Below, one piece after another: positions 58,148-64,000 of a DNA stretch of 64,000 nucleotides (positions within the stretch are counted from its first letter, which is position 1; every line of letters starts with the position of its first letter). This DNA comes from Alopecurus myosuroides (Eukaryota > Streptophyta > Magnoliopsida > Poales > Poaceae), in NCBI GenBank assembly GCA_028641055.1, contig CM054060.1, positions 56,198,292-56,262,291 on the forward strand, written 5' to 3'. The notes under the pieces were generated by a model that saw nothing but the letters and a program-made list of their open reading frames with translations, had not been told where the DNA came from and did no database searches. The position numbers were made by a program, and so were the translations under genes.

Positions 58148-59716
58148 ATGGCTTTTATGAGAGATGCTTCGCTGAAACTTGCTTTATATGAGAGTGCTTA
58201 TGCTATTAAACCTAAAGTTGTTGAAAAAGCACCTCATGATGATGGTTATATTATTCCCCTTGAATTTGTTAAAACTGTTAGGAATGAGTATTTTGCAGGG
58301 GATGGAACAAAGGCTGCAAGTGATCACATACGGGCTATTGAGGATATATGTGGGCTAATTAGGCTCAAGGCTATTTCTGAGGAGGAGGTAAAATGCAAGT
58401 TATTGTACCAGTCCTTAACTGGTGATGCTCGAAAATGGTATATGTCCCTGGATGAAGAAATTACACATAATTGGGATACTTTTATGAAGGTTTTCTTTCT
58501 TAAATATTTTACTCCTAAAGAAGCTTATGAGAACCGTTGATTTATATTTAATTTTTGGCTACACCTTGGAGAGAGTATTACTCAAGCTTGGGGGAGGCTT
58601 AAGGACCTCCTTCGTAATAATCCTTGTCATGATCTCACAAATAAACTTATATTGATAAACTTTTATGTGAGACTACCTGATAGGCTAAAGCAATATTTGG
58701 ATGGTTCATCTGGTGGAAGCTTTACAAATAATACTGTAGAAGAAGCTTGGAATTTATTGGAAATTATTTCGAAGAACTCTGAATATTGGGACCTAGACAA
58801 AGGTAATGAAGCTTATTTTGATTATGGATATTCATGTGTAGAAAGTTTCTCTAGTTCTATTTTGTTCAAGAATGTTATTAAAGATTTTGGTCTTGATCCA
58901 TATGTTGCAATTGAAATAGCTAAGAAATTTGCTGAGCACATTCAAATTCCTAAAAGTGGCTTTGATTATTATGTTGAACCTGTTAAATCTTCTATTGTTG
59001 TCCCTAAATTTATTAAAGAAACACCAGTGTCATCTGTAGTAATAGAAGAATATATTGAACCACCTCTCTATCCTGAAAAAGTTAAAGAGAATTTGCTTAT
59101 TGTTGTTGCTGACAAAAGTAGAAAGAGATGTTCTCAACCTAAAGAACAGGTGGAAGTCAAGAACCAAGTCTCTATTATTAAGCAATTAAATGAAGATCCT
59201 GTTGATGTTTATTTATGTGAAGATGCTACCAAAGTTATTAAAGGGAATTCATCCAAAGTTGGTAAGCCAATTATATCATGCTCTATTGGGACTTCTTGTT
59301 ATCATGGTTTATGTGATATTGGAGCAAGCATTAGTGTCATTCCATATTCTCTCTATCAAGAAATTAAGCCTGATATTGATCCTATCACCATTGAAGAAAC
59401 AGGTATGACCATTCAGCTTGCTAATAAAGATTATATTAGTCCCTTTGGAATTGTTAGAGATGTTGAAGTATTGGTAGGGAAAATAAAATATCCTACTGAT
59501 TTTATTGTTCTTGGTTGTCCACAAGATTCTTTCTGTCCTATTATATTTGGTAGACCTTTCTTACATATTGTTGGTGTTGAAATTGATTTGCCTAGAGAAA
59601 GGGTGTTTATTAAATGTGCTGGAGAGAAACTTGAATTTAATTTTTCTAAATTTGCTGATAAACCTTCTAAGAAAGAACCAAAATCTAAAGATATAATTGA
59701 AATCTTGCTCATATAG
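58148..59716 (+). pseudogene. gag-protease ORF with a single premature stop
   Basis: 522 codons plus stop from the ATG at 58148 (MAFMRDASLK), in one frame throughout except for a TGA at 58538-58540. Order: gag domain (IRAIEDICGLIRLKAISEEE, LTGDARKWYMSL, FFLKYFTPKEAYENR), a second gag part after the stop (WGRLKDLLRN…), a charged linker, and an aspartic protease (HGLCDIGASISVIP, about 59305; IIFGRPFLHIVG, about 59540). No zinc knuckle seen. The LTR and PBS are intact upstream. The 3' part of the element is displaced by the large LTR at 59737, so whether pol existed cannot be told here. Confidence 0.85.
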
Positions 59717-60835
59717 CTGTAGCTTCATCAGACGTGTGTAACATCCCAAGTATGAAAAACATCCATTAGAATATTTGCTCTCTGTTATTTTATGTTTTGC
59801 ATCATGACATCATGTTCATTGCATTTGTTTTGCTTTGTTTTCCATTTGTTTTCCTCTGTTTTCTTTTGTTTTCCTTTGTTTTCTATTTGAATTTCCAAAC
59901 CAAAATTCAATTTTGTTTCATACTTGTGCTGTTACCCTAAATAACCTACAACAAATTTTTTCTAAAATTTTCTAACCTAAACAACTAACCTTTTCTTCCT
60001 TATTCAAATCTGCAAACAAAAATAAAGAAAGAAAAATAATAAAAGTAAAACGCACAGCGAGAGAGGGGCAGGCCAGCAGGCCCAGCCCACCATCTCCCTC
60101 AGGCCCGATACCCCCCTCGCTCATCTTCCACCTCCTGTACGGCTGCACATCGAGAGCTTCCACGTCGACAGAGAAGGGGAGCAACGGACAGGAGCCCTCC
60201 CCCTCCCCCTTAAAACCCTAGAGCTCGAGCTCCTCTGCCCTAACCCTACTCTCCTCCTCTCTTCCTCTCTCCCCCGCCTCCATTTTTCTCTCCTCCCCCT
60301 CTGCTCTCTCTCTCTGAACCCAGACACTGAACCCCACCGAGCCCACCTCGTTTTCCCTCCGGCGATCGCCGTCGTTATGCTGCCCCACCTTCCAAGCTGG
60401 CAGCGGGAATGGATTCCCCTCTCCTCCGTCGTCCTCCTCGACATCTCCACGGCGACGGGGAAGGTCTGTGCCGCCGCCGCCGTCAAGGATTCGTCGCCGG
60501 CCAACCATCTGCACCGCTCCCTGCTCCTTCTGTTCTTCATTGCTGTGAGCCCGCCTCCCACTCTCTCTTCCTCCTCTCTGTAGCGCCGCGAGCCCGCAGC
60601 ACCACCCGCACCCACAGCGCACACACCACGCGGCAGCAGCAGCACGTACACGACCACGCTCAGCTCGCCGCCGGCGCCCTGCAACTCGCCCTGTCAAAGT
60701 TCAGACAACTGAACTTTGATTGTTCAGGTTCAGTTAACGCGAGCAACACCTTAACCCCCCCCCCCCCCGCTGCCTTACCTGTCAACAAACACACATCACA
60801 CCGCAGTGGCAGTGGCTCACTGCGCGCAAGCAGAG

Positions 60836-60866
60836 GTTGTGGGTTCGAATCCCACCCCTCGCAAAA
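60836..60866 (+). ncRNA. tRNA-like T-arm / B-box remnant
   Basis: gtggg-ttcgaat-cccac forms a perfect 5-bp stem with a canonical T-loop and B box (ggttcgaatcc). No complete acceptor or D-arm pairs upstream (only 'cagtggctcactgcgcgc'), so it is a tRNA or SINE derivative, not a working tRNA gene. Confidence 0.5.
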
Positions 60867-61064
60867 CCCAATCTTTTTCCCTTCTATTTTTTTTCCAGGC
60901 CTAGAAACTTGACAGAATCGCCAACAGGTCCTTGCTAGTTCTTTTAGGTCCCTGTAAATTAATTCCAAGTCCCTGGATATTGTTTAAAATGGCAGAATAA
61001 TACCTAATTTTGGAAATTGCATAAATAATTCATTTTAACTCCAATATCAATATTTTAAATATGT

Positions 61065-61860
61065 ATTCTGTACCAAATTGAATTCTCTACCTAAATATAA
61101 ATTTTGTTTACTGTTTTGAATATTTTAAATTGGTGAAATATTTGAATCCTTGTTTAATTCATTTAATTTTGCCAAATTCATAACTTGGGCATAAAAATTC
61201 CAAATTCAACAAACTAAATATGTTTTCCATTCAATTTTTCATGTACTTTGCAAATATCAACTTTGTGTTCTGTTTTAAATAATTTAAATTGCTGAAAACA
61301 ACCGTTTCTTAATTAATGCATTTAAAATTGCCAAATTAATAACTTGCTCATTTTAAATCCATTTTCAACAAATAAAATATGTTTTCCATGCTAAATTAAA
61401 CCACCTTTCCAAATATAAACTTTGTTTCATGTTTTGAATAATTAAAATTGGTTAAATAATTTAAACCTTGTTTAAATCATTTAAAATTGTTAAATTCATA
61501 ACTTGCTCAAATTAAATTCCTTTTGAACATAAAATATGTTTTCAAACCATAAAAGTATAAACTTTTCAAATATGAATTTGGTTTAATGGTTTGAACAAAT
61601 AAAAATCCAAATAAATTCATACTTGAATTAAATTCATTTAAATCTTGTTTAAACTTGTTTAATTCATAATTAATTTATCCTAAATCCTTTTTCAACGAGT
61701 GAAACATGTAATCCACCTAAAATTTTGTGTTCTTTCCAAATATGAACTTTGTTATCTATTTTGAACAATTTAAATTGGTGTAAACAACAAATGCTTGTGT
61801 AACCCCTTTAAGGAACCAAAATTTCATAACTTAATAAGTAAAATTCCAAACTTGGTAAAG
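61065..61860. repeat. Degenerate tandem repeat, period about 158 bp, in the long LTR
   Basis: The anchor 'ttttgaataatttaaattgg' and variants recurs at about 61115, 61273, 61432, 61590 and 61760 (spacings 158, 159, 158, 170). Each is followed by a tttaattcatttaaaatt / ccaaattcataacttgctc / aaatatgttttcca series. Copies are strongly diverged and A/T-rich. Confidence 0.75.
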
Positions 61861-63990
61861 CTTATTTCAAATTGTTTCTATTGTTGTTATCTTTCTGTTT
61901 TCCTCATCCATGCATCATGCTAATCCACTTTCACATGTTGTTTAGTTGTAGATCATTTAATTCAACCATAATTCATGGGCTTTCCATATGCAATCCAAAT
62001 TGCATATGGGTCCATTTAAACATGTTATCTTGTCAACTAGTTTATTCTGATGCATCAATTAAATTGACATGCATCATCCCATGATTGTGCATTATGCCAT
62101 GTTATTGATTGTTTGTCTCTCTGCGTTGTTTGTTTGCTTCTTCTCGAATAGACGACGACGTTGAGACAGACGAGCCTTACGACACCCCTTTAGAGGATCT
62201 AGCTCAGTACTAGGCTGCTGAGTTTGCAGGCAAGTATTCACTCACATGAACCATTGTGTTCCTTTCAACATTGGATACTGATACTTTCCGTTGTCTATTC
62301 TGCTAGCCCTATGAATTGTTGCTTGTGTTCGATCCTATCGCATGTTATCCCGTAACCCTGATATAGCCTCACCTCCACACCTATAACCCCGTTGCTTGTT
62401 GCCCGTGTCTTACTAGCATGCTTAGGGTTGTTTTTGCTCGAGTCTGTTGCCCGTTACTTCTGTTATCATATTACTTATGTTTTGGGGCTCGATGTTTAAA
62501 CAATCAACCTGTTAATGTTTGAGGTAATAATAATTTGATGATAAGGCACCGGCAGGAGGCCCGGCGTGGTTTTGAGGCCTGCTAGTGTCGACCCTAATTA
62601 GGAAAAGGGTCTTGTCTACTGATCCATGATGAGCGCACTAACCGCATGTGGGAAGCGTGTATGGGCGGCCCCCTCAATTTGATTTGATTCGCATCTCGTC
62701 CAAATCGCCACACTTAGTTCGGGCTTTCCATTTGATGCATGCATGTGCAGGTGCGAACCCTTGGCGCCAGGGTGGAACTTTTGTAGTCGACATTTAGGGC
62801 GGCGTGGTCTTAGAGTGCTATGAGGGTCCCCTTTTCTTCGTGGGGATTGATTAGCCGCGCACGCACAGCATGTGGTTCTTTGGGCTTGATGCAAAGAAGA
62901 GTTGAGTTGTGTTGAGTGCCCCGCTTGGTGGAAAGGCCATTCCATCTGGCGGGTTATTCTTACGTGTACGGCCAAATTGGTGCACCCCTGCAGGGTAAAT
63001 CTTCTCGAGAAGCCGTGTTTTCCGCGGTTATGGATGACTTGGTGAAAGTACTGGCTAACAAGTACTCAGAACAACTTACACCTAACTAATGATAACTTGA
63101 CTAGTAATAAGTCCTATTGACACAATAACTTGAACCATCATTAATCCAACTGTGTGAGTTATCCTCGGATTGCTTCTTTGGATAAAGGGCGAGATCCAGG
63201 ATGGGTTTGTTTGAGGTTAGTTGGTAGGTTGGTTACGATACGCTATCTTATCTCCTTTCTGTTAGCCGGAAGTTGTAGTATGTTTCTGTAGTTGGTTAGT
63301 GCAGCCCGCTGCAGCAACTTTTGTATCACCCCTTTCTTCCGTTGAACCCAAAGCATCTGTGCTTGATGTTGTCGGGTACACTTTGGTGAACTGTGAGTCT
63401 TTCTTGCCAGTACGTTTATGTACTGACCCCTTTGGGGCTGTGGTTTCCGCAGACTACTTCTCCGAGGATCCCTGTGATGGCTACTACGTGGAGTTTGACG
63501 AGGCTGCTGACGAGTAGATAGCGGACCCGGGCAGGATCCGAGACTACGTGGATGGGCTCCGTTTTCCTTTCATTGCCGGCCTCTTAGGCCTATTTGGATT
63601 TGTCTGTACTCAGACCTTTTGAATGCTTCCGCTGTGTTGTAATGATGATATGTTGGGACATGTGTCCTCTGGATGATTGTATTTGCTATCTCTGCTCTAG
63701 TGAGAGCCATTTGCAACTTATTTCCATCTTTTGTGTCTTAGAGATATGTTGTGCCATCATTTCGTTTAACGCCGTTGACGTACCATGTGTGTATGGTATG
63801 AAGTACGTCAATGGTAGTATCTTGATCTCTATGGGATAGTTTACGTAGACGGTGAACAGTAGGGGTTGGTTGTCACACATACGTGTGTTGGCCTACTCGT
63901 AAGAGGTGCGGGAGCAGGTAGGCCCCGTAATCCAATCTTCTACTGTTCAACGGAACTGCGAGTATCCCCTAGAAGTCAGGGTGCGACAAA

Positions 63991-64000
63991 TGGTATCAGA
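63991..64000 (+). other. Primer-binding site start, tRNA-iMet
   Basis: TGGTATCAGA, the first ten bases of the initiator-tRNA-Met complement (TGGTATCAGAGC), two bases after the LTR end. The window stops inside it. Confidence 0.85.

Larger units (their letters stand above)
59737..63988 (+). mobile_element. Very long LTR (4.25 kb), LARD/Sukkula-like
   Basis: It starts TGTAACATCCC and ends GTGCGACA, followed two bases later by a tRNA-iMet primer-binding site. At 4252 bp it is far longer than the other LTRs here. Together with the iMet PBS this fits the large retrotransposon derivatives (LARD, Sukkula) of Triticeae. It contains a CT-rich, gene-leader-like stretch (60180-60420), a GC-rich part, a tRNA-like T-arm (60836) and a degenerate 158-bp repeat (61065-61860). 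ORFs inside have no recognised domain. It lies in or next to the end of the gag-protease region of the previous element. Confidence 0.7.

Noticed and set aside
60121..60697. Minus-strand ORFs of 159 to 187 codons
   Set aside because: They lie in the CT-rich part of a long LTR, are low in complexity and show no domain.
60800..60870. A functional tRNA gene
   Set aside because: Only the T-arm is complete; no acceptor stem or D-arm can be paired.

Overview
The window looks like a Triticeae grass chromosome segment (wheat, Aegilops or barley group). I infer this from nested gypsy and copia LTR retrotransposons with tRNA-Asp or tRNA-iMet primer-binding sites, gag-protease proteins with the plant DLGAS/DIGAS protease box, antisense 'putative gypsy type transposon' ORFs, Stowaway and TTA-flanked MITEs, a tRNA-derived SINE, LINEs, and only two recognisable host genes. 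Positions 27483-27582 are a run of N (assembly gap).

Layout. 1-14.4 kb: parts of two gypsy elements. Each carries an ORF on the strand opposite to pol, just before its 3' LTR (LTRs start at 1855 and 13815). The second element has a decayed gag-pol (4.1-7.7 kb) and an antisense gene (8.3-13.4 kb) split by a solo LTR (10442-11968). 14.4-22.6 kb: a minus-strand gypsy element (LTRs 14397-15959 and 21054-22618) with gag-protease but no recognisable pol, inserted in the second element's 3' LTR. 22.9-31.8 kb: remnants of related elements, an LTR-like fragment, a MITE and the gap. 31.9-38.7 kb: an FLZ zinc-finger gene fragment, a Ulp1-protease-like transposon remnant, a Stowaway MITE and more LTR and gag debris.

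38.7-54.2 kb is the gene island. An intact single-exon secreted subtilase (39304-41655) is followed by two adjacent TTA-flanked MITEs, a decayed AP2/ERF-like ORF, a 1.08-kb TTA-flanked TIR transposon carrying a second AP2/ERF-like ORF, and a SINE with a perfect 15-bp target duplication. Next comes a tyrosine/nicotianamine aminotransferase-like gene whose last exon is 5.7 kb from the previous one, separated by an intron holding LINEs and MITEs. A deletion in its exon 5 breaks the frame.

54.2-64.0 kb: a copia LTR of Angela/BARE type, then a gypsy LTR (56512-58040, same family as the solo LTR at 10.4 kb) with a tRNA-Asp PBS and a gag-protease ORF interrupted by one stop. That element is cut by a 4.25-kb LTR (59737-63988) followed by a tRNA-iMet PBS, which resembles a LARD/Sukkula-type element.

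The host genes do not form a pathway. The protease and the aminotransferase are independent plant genes in a transposon-dominated region. No clear new multi-gene system is visible. The most unusual content is the pair of AP2/ERF-like ORFs linked to short DNA transposons, the antisense-ORF gypsy architecture, and the transposon-stretched, frame-broken aminotransferase gene.
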